61,260 bases of DNA from Methylomonas koyamae (GTDB taxonomy: Bacteria > Pseudomonadota > Gammaproteobacteria > Methylococcales > Methylomonadaceae), in assembly GCF_001644025.1 (NCBI RefSeq), contig NZ_LUUK01000013.1, forward strand, positions 1-61,260, read 5' to 3'. The notes under the pieces were generated by a model. That model was given only the letters and a program-made list of their open reading frames with translations, was not told where the DNA came from and searched no databases. The position numbers and the translations under genes are program-made. The first letter of the stretch is position 1; each line of letters opens with the position of its first letter. Shown piece after piece: positions 35,053-44,572 of this stretch.

Positions 35053-36441
35053 ATGATTCGAATCTTTCGACACTATATTTCAACGGCTTATTTATGGCTG
35101 TTAATCCTGGAATGGCTGGTCTTTTTTCTGGCGATGTATTGTGGCGCGACAGTCCGTTTTCTCTATACGGCCTCCTGGTATACCTCCAACGAACTGGGAG
35201 CCGCCGCCTTGATGTACTCAATGGTATTTACCGCCGCGTGCTCGGCGTTGGGGCTATACCGGAAAACGCTCGATAAGGAAGAATACAATATCCTACAGCG
35301 TATTAGTTTTGCGTTCGCCATTGCGGTTTTCATGTTGGCATTTATCTACTACGTGATTCCAGACCTGATGTTGGCACGTAGCGTTTTGATTTCCGCGCTG
35401 ATTCTCTCCTACGCCGGGCTACTGCTGACCCGCCACCTGTTTTATCGTTTCGTGAACTTGGAAAAACTCAAGCGCCGGGTACTGGTCATCGGTTGCGGCC
35501 AGCGAGCCGGGGAATTGAGCGTCATCAATTCCAGTTACATTTATCGCGGCTTCGAAATTGTCGGTTATGTGACACTCGAAGACGAACCCATCAACGTACC
35601 GCACGCCATCGCACTCAACGAGAAATTGCGCTTGAACGACATTGTCGAAGCCGCCGAGGTCGACGAAATTGTCATCGCGGTGGACGATAGGCGCAAAAAG
35701 CTCCCTGTCGACGAGCTGCTGGACGTCAAGATGTCTGGCGTTCAAATCATGGATTTGCAAACCTTTTACGAGCGCGAACAGCGCTTGATATATCTGGAAA
35801 CGTTAAGCCCGAGTTGGCTGGTGTTCTCCGACGGTTTCGTTAACGACGGCACCCGCCCTATCGTCAAACGCACGTTCGACGTGATTGCCAGCTTGTTATT
35901 GCTATCCGTCAGTTGGTGGATCATGGTGCTGACCATGATGGCGATCTACGTCGAAAGCGGCTTTGGCGCGCCGGTATTTTATAGGCAGCGGCGGGTAGGC
36001 TATCGTAGCGAGGTATTTAACGTCATCAAATTCCGCAGCATGCGAGTGGATGCAGAAAAAAACGGCGCGCAATGGGCCGCGCAAACAGACGACAGGGTCA
36101 CCAAGGTCGGCAAGTTTATCCGCAAATATCGGATAGACGAGCTTCCGCAGCTGCTGAACGTGTTGAAAGGCGACATGAGCTTCGTTGGCCCACGACCCGA
36201 ACGCCCCGAATTTGTGCAAGGTTTCGAAGAACGCATCCCCTATTACAAGGAAAGGCACCGGGTAAAACCCGGTATCACCGGCTGGGCGCAGCTATGCTAC
36301 CCGTACGGCGCCAGCGAGTACGACACCCTGCAGAAATTGCAATATGACTTATATTATGTAAAAAACTACAGTCTGTTTTTAGATTTGACCATCATGATGA
36401 GCACCGTCGAGGTCATCTTATGGGGTAAGGGAGCCAGATAG
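35053..36441 (+). CDS. Undecaprenyl-phosphate sugar phosphotransferase of the XrtA/PEP-CTERM system (TIGR03013-type)
   Basis: The 462-residue protein has four N-terminal membrane helices, a CoA-binding-like domain (about 135-255, RVLVIGCGQRAGEL) and a C-terminal bacterial sugar transferase domain. The latter carries VKRTFDVIASLLLL, FRSMRVDAEK and GDMSFVGPRPERPEF. It loads the first sugar phosphate on the lipid carrier to start exopolysaccharide synthesis. Sequence style fits the PEP-CTERM-associated EpsB-like group. No strong ribosome site precedes the ATG. The rest of the EPS locus is not in the window. Confidence 0.88.
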   Translation: MIRIFRHYISTAYLWLLILEWLVFFLAMYCGATVRFLYTASWYTSNELGAAALMYSMVFTAACSALGLYRKTLDKEEYNILQRISFAFAIAVFMLAFIYYVIPDLMLARSVLISALILSYAGLLLTRHLFYRFVNLEKLKRRVLVIGCGQRAGELSVINSSYIYRGFEIVGYVTLEDEPINVPHAIALNEKLRLNDIVEAAEVDEIVIAVDDRRKKLPVDELLDVKMSGVQIMDLQTFYEREQRLIYLETLSPSWLVFSDGFVNDGTRPIVKRTFDVIASLLLLSVSWWIMVLTMMAIYVESGFGAPVFYRQRRVGYRSEVFNVIKFRSMRVDAEKNGAQWAAQTDDRVTKVGKFIRKYRIDELPQLLNVLKGDMSFVGPRPERPEFVQGFEERIPYYKERHRVKPGITGWAQLCYPYGASEYDTLQKLQYDLYYVKNYSLFLDLTIMMSTVEVILWGKGAR

Positions 36442-36505
36442 TTTTACCGAGCGCAACACCCCTCGCCTGTTAGCGCGAAATTAAGAACCTGTCCCTGGAA
36501 CTATT

Positions 36506-37615
36506 ATGGCAAACTGCGTTAAATGTTTAATATCCGATGCGGTACCCGGAGTCATACTCGGCAAAAATGGGATTTGCAATCTGTGCGAAAACTATAAACC
36601 GGAAGACAGCCAAATTTTAGATAGACAGCGTGCCGAACGCGAAGCCGATCTGGAAAAAGCCCTGCGCGAGTGTAAGAATCAAGCGGAATACGATTGCTTG
36701 GTGCCGCTTAGCGGCGGTAAGGACAGCATTTATTTACTTTATAAGTTAAAAGTCGAATACGGCCTTAAGGTTCTGGCCTTCACCACCGACATCAATATTC
36801 CGCCGTTAGCCTGGGACAATATCCGCCGCACGCTGAATAAGCTGGACATAGACCATGTCGTTTACCGGCCTTCCGAGCAGTTTTACCAAAAGCTCTTCCG
36901 ACATTTGCTGAAAAACCAGGAACCGCGCGGCGCGGTATACACCGTGTCGTACGTCTACGCCCCGCTATTCGAGGGCGATGCCATTAAGTTGGCCCTCGAA
37001 AAAAATATTCCGCTGATACTGGCCGGATATTCGCCCGGCCAACCCGAACCTGAACGAATGCTTTACGAGTTCTCCAGGGATTTGATTGCCAAAGTCGATT
37101 GGACGCCACCGGCACTGAAAACCAGCACCGAATTTGACGAACTAGAGCTTTCCCGATTTTTCAATCCCCAGAACTATCCTTCCGGAACTGTATTTCCCAG
37201 ATACTTAGCACCCTATCACGCCTGGCCTTACAACCAGGAACAGATCATGCAAAAAGTCGTGCAACTGGGTTTGGTAAAATCCGGAAAGCACGCCAGCCCG
37301 ATATTCAGCAATTACCCAATCAATTGGCTATTAATGTATTCAGACTTAAAGCATTTTGGGTACAACCCGTATCTGCCGGAGTTTTCCGCATTAATACGCG
37401 AGGGCAAGGCCAATGTAAACCAATGGCGCATACTCGTGCCTATAATCGACTTTATGCTCAAAAAGAAAGTATTTTTAGGCAGTGAGGTGACAAGAAGCCT
37501 GAAATGGCTTGACCTATCGGAAAAGGAATTGACCGTAAACCACCCACTGGGTGCTTACGATCCACCCATGATAGCAACAAGGAGATTGCAAAATGCAAAG
37601 AGTGACGCTCCCTGA
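36506..37615 (+). CDS. PP-loop ATPase, N-acetyl-sugar-amidotransferase-like
   Basis: The 369-residue protein begins with a small Cys-rich knuckle (CVKCLIS plus GICNLCENY). The PP-loop motif LVPLSGGKDSIYLLYKL lies at about 73-85. Enzymes with this layout adenylate a carbonyl or amide and pass in ammonia or sulphur; the WbpG/PseA branch makes acetamidino sugars. The substrate here is not known. The 3' end overlaps the acyl ligase by 23 bases, a strong sign of one operon with it. Its own start is the ATG at 36506. Confidence 0.78.
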   Translation: MANCVKCLISDAVPGVILGKNGICNLCENYKPEDSQILDRQRAEREADLEKALRECKNQAEYDCLVPLSGGKDSIYLLYKLKVEYGLKVLAFTTDINIPPLAWDNIRRTLNKLDIDHVVYRPSEQFYQKLFRHLLKNQEPRGAVYTVSYVYAPLFEGDAIKLALEKNIPLILAGYSPGQPEPERMLYEFSRDLIAKVDWTPPALKTSTEFDELELSRFFNPQNYPSGTVFPRYLAPYHAWPYNQEQIMQKVVQLGLVKSGKHASPIFSNYPINWLLMYSDLKHFGYNPYLPEFSALIREGKANVNQWRILVPIIDFMLKKKVFLGSEVTRSLKWLDLSEKELTVNHPLGAYDPPMIATRRLQNAKSDAP

Positions 37616-39371
37616 ATTGTTAGCCACAAGAGCCAGGCAAACTCCGAACGCTAACGCTCATTGGTCGCTCGATATTCACGGCCAATGGTCACCCACCAAC
37701 ATCAGCCAATTCTATTTACAGGCAGTCGATCTAGCTTGGCAGCTAAAAACTCTCGGTATCGAAAAAGGGCAGACCGTCATTGTTTTGGCGGCAAGCTCAA
37801 GCCAATGGGAGTTGGCACATCACGCTATTCTGATGCTCGGCGGCGTCATTGTCGGGATAGATCCCGAAGAAACCGCGGAACATCTCGAAACCATCTCCAC
37901 TCTGGTCAAAATCGATGCCATGATTATCGATCGAGTTGGACGTTTGGAAAAATTTGGCGACAGCGTCTTTAATCAAATATCCACCGTTATTTCACTTGAA
38001 GATGCCAGCGAATCCGGTAAGAGCAAGCTTCACTCGGTGACCATTCACGACCACCTCGACGAAAAACTCGACCACACGGTTTTATCAACGGCGATATTCC
38101 CCAACGACATTGCAACGATCATATTCACCTCCGGCACCACCGGTACCCCCAAGGGAATAGCGTACAGACACGAACAGATCGTCACCGCTATTCAAGCCAT
38201 ATTGGACACCTTCCCGGAAATTGGCCAAGCCCCCTGCCATTTGGTCTGTTGGTTGCCGTTATCGAATCTTTTTCAACGCATTGTAAACCTATGTGCGCTT
38301 GCTGGAGGTTCGGAAATATTTTTCGTAACTCAGCCGCAAAAAATCATTGAATATCTACCTCAAATCAACCCGCATGTCTTTATTGCTGTCCCGCGTTTTT
38401 ACGAAAAGCTCTATCAAGAAGTCGAGAACAAATTAAATAGACAACCAAAACCCATCTATCACCTCCTCTGCTATTGTCTGTCTGCGGGGGAAAACGATTC
38501 GCCGGTCGGATGCCTATTTCGTTTTATCAATCGCCGCCTATTCAAGTCGTTTACCTCATTGTTCGGATGCAACATCCGATATTTGATTAGCGGTTCCGCT
38601 CCGATACCAATTTGGCTGCTAAAACGCTTCTACGCAACAGGGCTGTTGATTCTGGAGTCCTACGGTCTCAGCGAAAACGTTGTTCCGATTGCCGCAAACC
38701 GCGGCAACGACTACCGATTCGGCACTGTCGGGAAACCACTAAGCCCTAATAGGGTAATACTTGCGGAAGACGGTGAATTACTCGTTAAAGGCAGCGGAGT
38801 TTTTGGTGGCTATGTAGCGGAACAACAAGAAGACCGCAGATTAACTACGGACGGTTATTTGGCGAGCGGGGATTATGCCGAGATCGACGAACACGGCTAC
38901 ATTCGCCTGACCGGGCGAAAATCCGACGTGTTTAAGACCTCCACCGGCCGCAAAATCGCCCCCGTCGAAATCGAAGACTTGTTAAAAAGCCATAGTAAAA
39001 TCGAGCACGCGGTTGTATTCGGCGCAAACCGCAAATTTTTGACAACCTTGGTAACCGTGGGAGCCAAACGACCGGAAGACGCCGGCGAAATGCTCGATTT
39101 CGCCAGAAAATTAGCGAAAACGCTCGCCGAAACCGCAGCGGAATTACCCAATTACAAGCGCCCGGTCGGTGCTGTGTTAAGCTTTTCGTCGCTGTCGGTC
39201 GAAAGAAATGAACTGACGCGTAATTTAAAGCTGTTGCGGAGGAATATTCAAAGAGATTACGGAGCGTGGATTAACCAGCTTTACGACGCATTAGACAATG
39301 GCGATTCAATTATTCACCAGCAACCACTGTTGATTGAACCTAATATCGTGCTGCTGAAGTTACCGACCTGA
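37593..39371 (+). CDS. AMP-forming acyl-CoA synthetase/ligase (long-chain type)
   Basis: The 592-residue ANL-family enzyme has the adenylation motif IFTSGTTGTPKGIAYRHE (about 172-190), A5 region SYGLSEN, and the hinge TGRKSDVFKTSTGRKIAP with the catalytic Lys. An AAGGAG ribosome site eight bases upstream fixes the start within the preceding gene. It activates a fatty or aryl acid as acyl-AMP and then acyl-thioester. The SDR gene downstream resembles thioester reductases, so the pair could reduce a carboxylate. Base use is more AT-rich than at the window ends. Confidence 0.87.
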   Translation: MQRVTLPELLATRARQTPNANAHWSLDIHGQWSPTNISQFYLQAVDLAWQLKTLGIEKGQTVIVLAASSSQWELAHHAILMLGGVIVGIDPEETAEHLETISTLVKIDAMIIDRVGRLEKFGDSVFNQISTVISLEDASESGKSKLHSVTIHDHLDEKLDHTVLSTAIFPNDIATIIFTSGTTGTPKGIAYRHEQIVTAIQAILDTFPEIGQAPCHLVCWLPLSNLFQRIVNLCALAGGSEIFFVTQPQKIIEYLPQINPHVFIAVPRFYEKLYQEVENKLNRQPKPIYHLLCYCLSAGENDSPVGCLFRFINRRLFKSFTSLFGCNIRYLISGSAPIPIWLLKRFYATGLLILESYGLSENVVPIAANRGNDYRFGTVGKPLSPNRVILAEDGELLVKGSGVFGGYVAEQQEDRRLTTDGYLASGDYAEIDEHGYIRLTGRKSDVFKTSTGRKIAPVEIEDLLKSHSKIEHAVVFGANRKFLTTLVTVGAKRPEDAGEMLDFARKLAKTLAETAAELPNYKRPVGAVLSFSSLSVERNELTRNLKLLRRNIQRDYGAWINQLYDALDNGDSIIHQQPLLIEPNIVLLKLPT

Positions 39372-39414
39372 CAAGTCCTTTTGCAGATCGTCCAATCGCA
39401 CCCAAGGAATAACG

Positions 39415-40542
39415 ATGAAATCCAATTACTTCGTCACCGGCGCGACCGGCGCTATCGGCAGCATGCTGGTACCGCTATTGCTGGAAGAACCACAAAACCG
39501 AATTTGGTTGTTAATCCGCGCGAAATCACCCGAGCATTTGCGACAACGACTAGAGGAACTGATTGAATTCTGGGAATTGGATACCACTCAAGCCGACGAT
39601 GCGCGCCAACGGATTACCCTACTACAAGGGGACACCGATGAGCCGCGCTTTGCCCTATCCGAGCAAGCCTATGGAGAGGTCGCTGAATCATGCACGCATA
39701 TTATCCATAGCGCCGGCGTGGTACGGATGAATCTGCCGCTGGACACGGCTCGCAAACACGCATTGAGCGCCGTCAAAAACATTGTCGAACTGGCTCACGC
39801 CTGCCAAGTGGCGGGAGTATTGCAGAAGGTAGAATATGTCAGCACTATTGGGGTAGCTGGCAAGATGTCCGGCTTAATACCGGAAACATGGATTACCGAA
39901 ACGAGAGCATTTCATAACACATACGAGCAATCCAAGGCTGAAGCAGAAGATTACTTAAGAGAAAAGATGCTCGAACTCAGTTTACCTGTAACTGTACATC
40001 GTCCGAGTATGGTTGTCGGACACTCCGAAACAGGTAAGATCATTCACTTCCAAATTTTTTATTATATTTGTGACTTTCTGTCAGGACGCCTTACATTTGG
40101 ACTATTACCGCACCTCGGCAACGCAAAGCTGGATATAATACCCGTTGATTATGTTGCAAAATGTATAAAAACCAGCTCGCAAAGACTAGATTTCGTTGGA
40201 AAAATATTTCATCTTTGCTCCGGACCCGATCAAGCATTAAAATTAGTCGATATAATAAAAATATTACAATGTATATCAAAGGAGCATGTTTTAGATATAC
40301 CGAAAGTTATATCTATTCCACTATGGGCTTTCAATATATTAACCAAAGCTACTAAACATTTTATCCCGAAGAGCACCCGCCGAAAAACAAAGTCATTTCC
40401 TTTTTTTTTAGCATATTTAGAGGCTCGGACCAGCTTTGACAACCAATTATCAGTGCAGACTCTACCGATCCAGCCACCTTTAACCCACACATATTTTCAA
40501 ACAGTAATTACACGATATTGGACTCGCCAGCGATTTAAATAA
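39415..40542 (+). CDS. Extended SDR, thioester-reductase/fatty acyl-CoA reductase-like
   Basis: The 375-residue protein has the Rossmann motif FVTGATGAIGSML at 5-17, HSAGVVRMNLP in the middle, the extended-SDR site YVSTIGVAG followed by YEQSKAEAE (Tyr-x3-Lys), and HRPSMVVGHSETG. This is the pattern of NAD(P)H-dependent reductases that act on thioester-bound acyl groups. AAGGAA precedes the ATG. The C-terminal third is Lys/Ile-rich and more variable. The gene lies 43 bases after the acyl ligase and was probably transcribed with it. The substrate is unknown. Confidence 0.82.
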   Translation: MKSNYFVTGATGAIGSMLVPLLLEEPQNRIWLLIRAKSPEHLRQRLEELIEFWELDTTQADDARQRITLLQGDTDEPRFALSEQAYGEVAESCTHIIHSAGVVRMNLPLDTARKHALSAVKNIVELAHACQVAGVLQKVEYVSTIGVAGKMSGLIPETWITETRAFHNTYEQSKAEAEDYLREKMLELSLPVTVHRPSMVVGHSETGKIIHFQIFYYICDFLSGRLTFGLLPHLGNAKLDIIPVDYVAKCIKTSSQRLDFVGKIFHLCSGPDQALKLVDIIKILQCISKEHVLDIPKVISIPLWAFNILTKATKHFIPKSTRRKTKSFPFFLAYLEARTSFDNQLSVQTLPIQPPLTHTYFQTVITRYWTRQRFK

Positions 40543-40652
40543 CAAGTGGTTTTTGCGCAATGCTCAAGTATATACAACCTGTCTTTCGAAGGATTATGAT
40601 TTATTAAACCTTTTGATTTTGCTAACGACTACATTGCTGAATGAGCCAAGAA

Positions 40653-42260
40653 TCACAATCCGTAACGCCCGGGAGCCATAATATTACTCGGATCCACTGC
40701 TTTCTTTACAACTTGCAAGAACGAAGGTACTGCATTTTTTTCGCTTGGCAAAGACATAGACTGAATGCCCAGCCTATAAGGTATAAATCCTAATGCTATA
40801 CCGGTATCCAACAACTCGTGATAACACGCATGAGCACGAGCAACCTCTTCTGAATTTTGCCTATCAAACAAAATTGGTATCGTGCTATCCCAACAGCGAT
40901 CGGAAATACTCGTTAGCGTAATTAGTGGCTCAATTTTGTGTTTTACACAAATTTTCGTAACCATATCAACATAGGCTCTTGTCAAACTCGGCTTCATCGG
41001 CAAAAGCGGGGAGTACCAGATTAAACCGCAACCGTCGACATCTGGATTCATAGGCGTCCCGTCTGCCGGCATGACACCCGATCGCCAATAAGCGAGAGGC
41101 AAGGCTATTTCGCTTGGCTCTCCTGCAAATATCTGCATGCTCTTATTGACAGATGCCAAACCCTTTACAATTTGCGAATCCCGGAAGATCGGGATAGCTG
41201 AAGCTAGTTTAAATAAAAATCTCGCTTTTTTTGGCGTGAAGAACACCAACCGCTTAGCAACCGGACCTAATATTTTGCAAATTTCGCCTTTCACCGCCTT
41301 CACGACCTTCTTATTGCCGTAGATTGCTCCAACGCCGGTCCATTCCATAAATAGATTGCGCCGCATCAGTTTTTTCAAAACCGCGTCAGGAATCATTCCA
41401 TTCTCGCCTAGCCTATCCTTCGGGTAAGGTTCCGACATCGACAACATCCGGTGTCCGTTCATCAAATTTATCGATCCCGTCACCGCACCGACTTCTCTAA
41501 GAACCTGCCGCACTTTTTCTACGGCCAACTCCAAATCGTCAGACTTTTTTACGCCAAAGAAGAAAGCCTCGACTCGTTCTGGCTTAGGCGCCAAGGCTAT
41601 CGTCATTTTCGTCACAATTCCAAAATTGCCTTGAGAAAACAAACCGTCACAGTATGGCCCCATCCCATACTTGAAGGCCTTATCTATCTCAACTCCGCCC
41701 AACCCCTCCATCATGGAACGATAAATTTCACCGTTTGGCAGAACAGCTTCCAAACTCATCACCGCGCTAAAATGGTCGGCATAAGGCGTTATACCGTAAC
41801 CGCGTTCTAGAGCGTTGCCGACCAAACTGCAATCCGGACCGCCTCCCGTTACAGGGACGATATAAGGATGCCCATGCGCTCGTAAAAAGGCATCTAATTG
41901 ACGTTGAGTAACACCAGGCTCAATAGTAACTAAACCTGTTTCATCATCGAAGTCGATAATCTGAGTCATATGTGACAAATCCACCAGTACGGAACAATCC
42001 TGGACGGGATTTTTCGATCCATAGCCCCAGTTTCGTCCTGTGCTAAAGGGATAGAGGGAAATGCGATGCTCATTGGCAATCCTAACAACTTCACACACAT
42101 CCGAAGCGCTCGAAAGCTCAAGGGTAGCGATAATACGGCGCCGTAACATAGAGCAATCGCTAGTAACGATGTCCAACATATCCGAATCAGCATTGACCCT
42201 ATCAGCACCAATTGCTTGTTGAAAACGGGTCAAGGCAATGGCAAATGTATCTGGTTCCAT
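40653..42260 (-). CDS. VAO/4-cresol-dehydrogenase-type FAD oxidoreductase
   Basis: The 535-residue flavoprotein has an N-terminal PCMH FAD-binding domain with SLYPFSTGRNWGYG (about 70-83), VTIEPGVTQRQLDAFL, and GGPDCSLVGNALERGYG. The substrate domain follows. This matches the vanillyl-alcohol oxidase/p-cresol methylhydroxylase family, which oxidises para-alkyl phenols or primary alcohols. GGGGAA precedes the ATG. It faces the SDR gene convergently and is the last clear member of the cluster. No cytochrome partner is visible, so it may use oxygen or another acceptor. Confidence 0.86.
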   Translation of the reverse strand: MEPDTFAIALTRFQQAIGADRVNADSDMLDIVTSDCSMLRRRIIATLELSSASDVCEVVRIANEHRISLYPFSTGRNWGYGSKNPVQDCSVLVDLSHMTQIIDFDDETGLVTIEPGVTQRQLDAFLRAHGHPYIVPVTGGGPDCSLVGNALERGYGITPYADHFSAVMSLEAVLPNGEIYRSMMEGLGGVEIDKAFKYGMGPYCDGLFSQGNFGIVTKMTIALAPKPERVEAFFFGVKKSDDLELAVEKVRQVLREVGAVTGSINLMNGHRMLSMSEPYPKDRLGENGMIPDAVLKKLMRRNLFMEWTGVGAIYGNKKVVKAVKGEICKILGPVAKRLVFFTPKKARFLFKLASAIPIFRDSQIVKGLASVNKSMQIFAGEPSEIALPLAYWRSGVMPADGTPMNPDVDGCGLIWYSPLLPMKPSLTRAYVDMVTKICVKHKIEPLITLTSISDRCWDSTIPILFDRQNSEEVARAHACYHELLDTGIALGFIPYRLGIQSMSLPSEKNAVPSFLQVVKKAVDPSNIMAPGRYGL

Positions 42261-42445
42261 TTTAATTCCCCTAAAAACCGACTAGTCCTTAAAGTATAGC
42301 AGCTTCAACCAAGAACCATTGACCTCTCCTGCGGCAAAACGAAGCGTCGGCTTTTTTTACACCACAAAAAATACCAGAGAGCGCTGATCGCACAAGACAG
42401 AATAAAAATCATAAATATCAATATATTATGGCTATTTAAGAAAAG

Positions 42446-42461
42446 CGGCACAATACATGCT
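42446..42461 (+). promoter_or_regulatory. Sigma54-like promoter of the PEP-CTERM gene
   Basis: CGGCACAATACATGCT keeps GG-N10-GC spacing and the GGCAC core of the -24 box; the -12 half is ATGC. It lies about 44 bases upstream of the predicted leader end, 55 bases before the ATG. PEP-CTERM genes in other bacteria are known to depend on RpoN through PrsK/PrsR. Confidence 0.55.
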
Positions 42462-42515
42462 TGTAAAAATACGACTCATACAAGTCCTTAACCAATCAAA
42501 CTAAGGTGAACCAAC

Positions 42516-43313
42516 ATGAAAACAACGACAAAACTCAAATTAATCGGCGCAATCAGCATGATAGCTCTCAGCGGAACAGCAAGCGCATTAAGCGTTAGCC
42601 ACGTAAACTGGGATCCAAACTACATTGACTCTACAGATAATGACTTTCTAAGTGAATTCAAGTTTACTCAATGGTACTCAGCCAGCGACACCGGTTCCGC
42701 AGTGTTCAATAACGGAGTCGCGATCAATACCGTAACAAGTACTGTCGCTGGTGGCGGTGTTGGAGCCACTGGTTTCTACCTAGAAGGTGTAGGCGAAATC
42801 GACCGCGTTAACGGAGGATTTTCATCCGGCCCTGCTTTTATGGATGCAGGTTACGAATTGACATTTGCGTTTGGAGGTATTTCGTTGAATTTCGACTCAA
42901 CCTACGATACGACCAACGCATGGGTTAGAATTTACGTTAATGACTTGGCCCCAAACTACACCACTCCGGCTGGTAGTGGCGCAGAAGTTGCCGCCGCTCA
43001 GACTGGGACCGTGTGGCTTGATCTAGTGATTGATTCTTTGATCTTTACCAACGGTTCCAATATCCAAGGCGGTAGCGTTTCAGCAACATTACGAGCAGTC
43101 GGCGGTACGGCATATTCCTATTTCGACCCCAAAACCCTTGAATACAACTCCAGTGCGTTTTTTGACACTACCGCCAATGACAAGTACTCAAACGGGGGAA
43201 ACGGCCAGCTTAACGGCAACACAATAACCGTACCAGAGCCTGAATCGTTAGCGCTGTTAGGAATCGGGCTTTTAGGTCTAGCGGGTCAGCGTAAACTCAA
43301 AGCCAGAGCATAA
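42516..43313 (+). CDS. PEP-CTERM surface protein
   Basis: The 265-residue protein has a signal peptide (about 1-24, ending SASALS-like) and a Gly/Asn/Thr-rich beta body with no known catalytic motif. It ends in a canonical sorting tail: VPEPESLALLGIGLLGLAG, then basic RKLKARA. Exosortase should cut at the PEP motif and the protein would be held in or released from the outer surface. AAGGTG lies eight bases before the ATG. A strong terminator follows, so it is monocistronic. Confidence 0.92.
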   Translation: MKTTTKLKLIGAISMIALSGTASALSVSHVNWDPNYIDSTDNDFLSEFKFTQWYSASDTGSAVFNNGVAINTVTSTVAGGGVGATGFYLEGVGEIDRVNGGFSSGPAFMDAGYELTFAFGGISLNFDSTYDTTNAWVRIYVNDLAPNYTTPAGSGAEVAAAQTGTVWLDLVIDSLIFTNGSNIQGGSVSATLRAVGGTAYSYFDPKTLEYNSSAFFDTTANDKYSNGGNGQLNGNTITVPEPESLALLGIGLLGLAGQRKLKARA

Positions 43314-43359
43314 TATCCGCGTAAGCAGATCGAATTACCAAGCGATATTGCTATATACC

Positions 43360-43395
43360 AACCGCCAGTTCTAACAGACTGGCGGTTATTTTTTG
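43360..43395 (+). terminator. Rho-independent terminator of the PEP-CTERM gene
   Basis: A perfect 10-bp stem (43360-43369 with 43378-43387) encloses an eight-base loop and is followed by ATTTTTT. It lies 46 bases after the stop. Confidence 0.88.
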
Positions 43396-43566
43396 CCTTA
43401 GTGCTTCCGGTCAACTTTTGTAACTTGGCCTCACTACACAGCATTTCCCCCTCAATATGCCATATTTATAAGGGCAGCACCGTTAAATCGACACCTCTTA
43501 TCGTAGCCTAAGTAACCTCACTACGCCCAGCTTTTTCACCTTCCTCGGCGACAAATCATCTGTTCA

Positions 43567-44502
43567 TTAGAATGCCCCCTTACCAAAGCGCTCCGCCAAA
43601 AAATCCAAGAACACTCGAGTCTTGGTCGGCATTAACTTTCGGCCGGGGAATACCGCCCAGACATCGACACCGGGAAGCTGCCAGTCCGCTAGCAAACGCA
43701 CCAGTTCACCAGTATGCAAACTCAATTCACCGTAGACTTTTGGCGCCGCGACAATACCGCGACCCAGACGAGCCAGTTTAACCAACAACTCCGGCGAATT
43801 GGCGGTGACCGCCGCCCGCGGAAGGCCGGTCCAAAGTTCTTCACCGCGCCGCAACCGCCAGGGCGCGATTTCTTGATTGGCCGCTACCAGATGCAACGCG
43901 GTATGCTCCGCCAATTGCCGGGGATGATCCGGCGTGCCGGCGCTCGCCAAATAATGTGGCGCCGCGTACAAACCGAATTCGAACCGGTCCAGGCGCTTAG
44001 CCGCCAACATCGCGTCGTCGGCCAATTCGCCAACCCGAATCGCCAAGTCGTAGCCTTCCCCAACCAAATCCACCCGTCGCGGCGATAGATCCAGGGCCAA
44101 CATCACATCGGGATAGCGTTCCCCGAATTCGGCCAACAGCGGCGCCAAAGCCAAACTGGCGAAATCGCCGGGAACGGATAAACGCAACCGGCCGGACGGC
44201 GTCACTTGCCGATGCGCCGCCCAGGCCGCCGCCGCGTTGGTTTCCTCACCGATTTGCCGACCATGTTCCCGCAAACGTTCGCCTAGCTCGGTCAGGGTCA
44301 ACTTACGCGTCGTGCGTTGCAACAAACGCTCGCCCAGACGCTGCTCCAGCAACGCGATGCGCCTAGACAACGACGACTTGGGCAATCCCGCCGCTTCGGC
44401 GGCCCTGGAAAAGCTGCCGCAATCGGCCACCTTGGCGAATAGCCACAAATCGTTCGGCTCGATGCCGGGATATTGTTGCTCTAGTGGAATAATGTTATCC
44501 AT
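43567..44502 (-). CDS. LysR-family transcriptional regulator
   Basis: The 311-residue protein has an N-terminal winged helix (about 20-80: DLWLFAKVADCGSFSRAAEAAGLPKSSLSRRIALLE) and a substrate-binding domain typical of the family. The ATG at 44502 is preferred over a GTG six bases upstream. It is divergent from the azoreductase gene with a 70-base gap, the usual layout for a LysR regulator and its target. The inducer is unknown; quinones or azo compounds are plausible from the target. Confidence 0.9.
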   Translation of the reverse strand: MDNIIPLEQQYPGIEPNDLWLFAKVADCGSFSRAAEAAGLPKSSLSRRIALLEQRLGERLLQRTTRKLTLTELGERLREHGRQIGEETNAAAAWAAHRQVTPSGRLRLSVPGDFASLALAPLLAEFGERYPDVMLALDLSPRRVDLVGEGYDLAIRVGELADDAMLAAKRLDRFEFGLYAAPHYLASAGTPDHPRQLAEHTALHLVAANQEIAPWRLRRGEELWTGLPRAAVTANSPELLVKLARLGRGIVAAPKVYGELSLHTGELVRLLADWQLPGVDVWAVFPGRKLMPTKTRVFLDFLAERFGKGAF

Positions 44503-44572
44503 TTTCACGTCTTATCGTTTTGATTATCCCGAATTATAGTAGCCCCATCCACTGACATTTGGGAGACCAACG

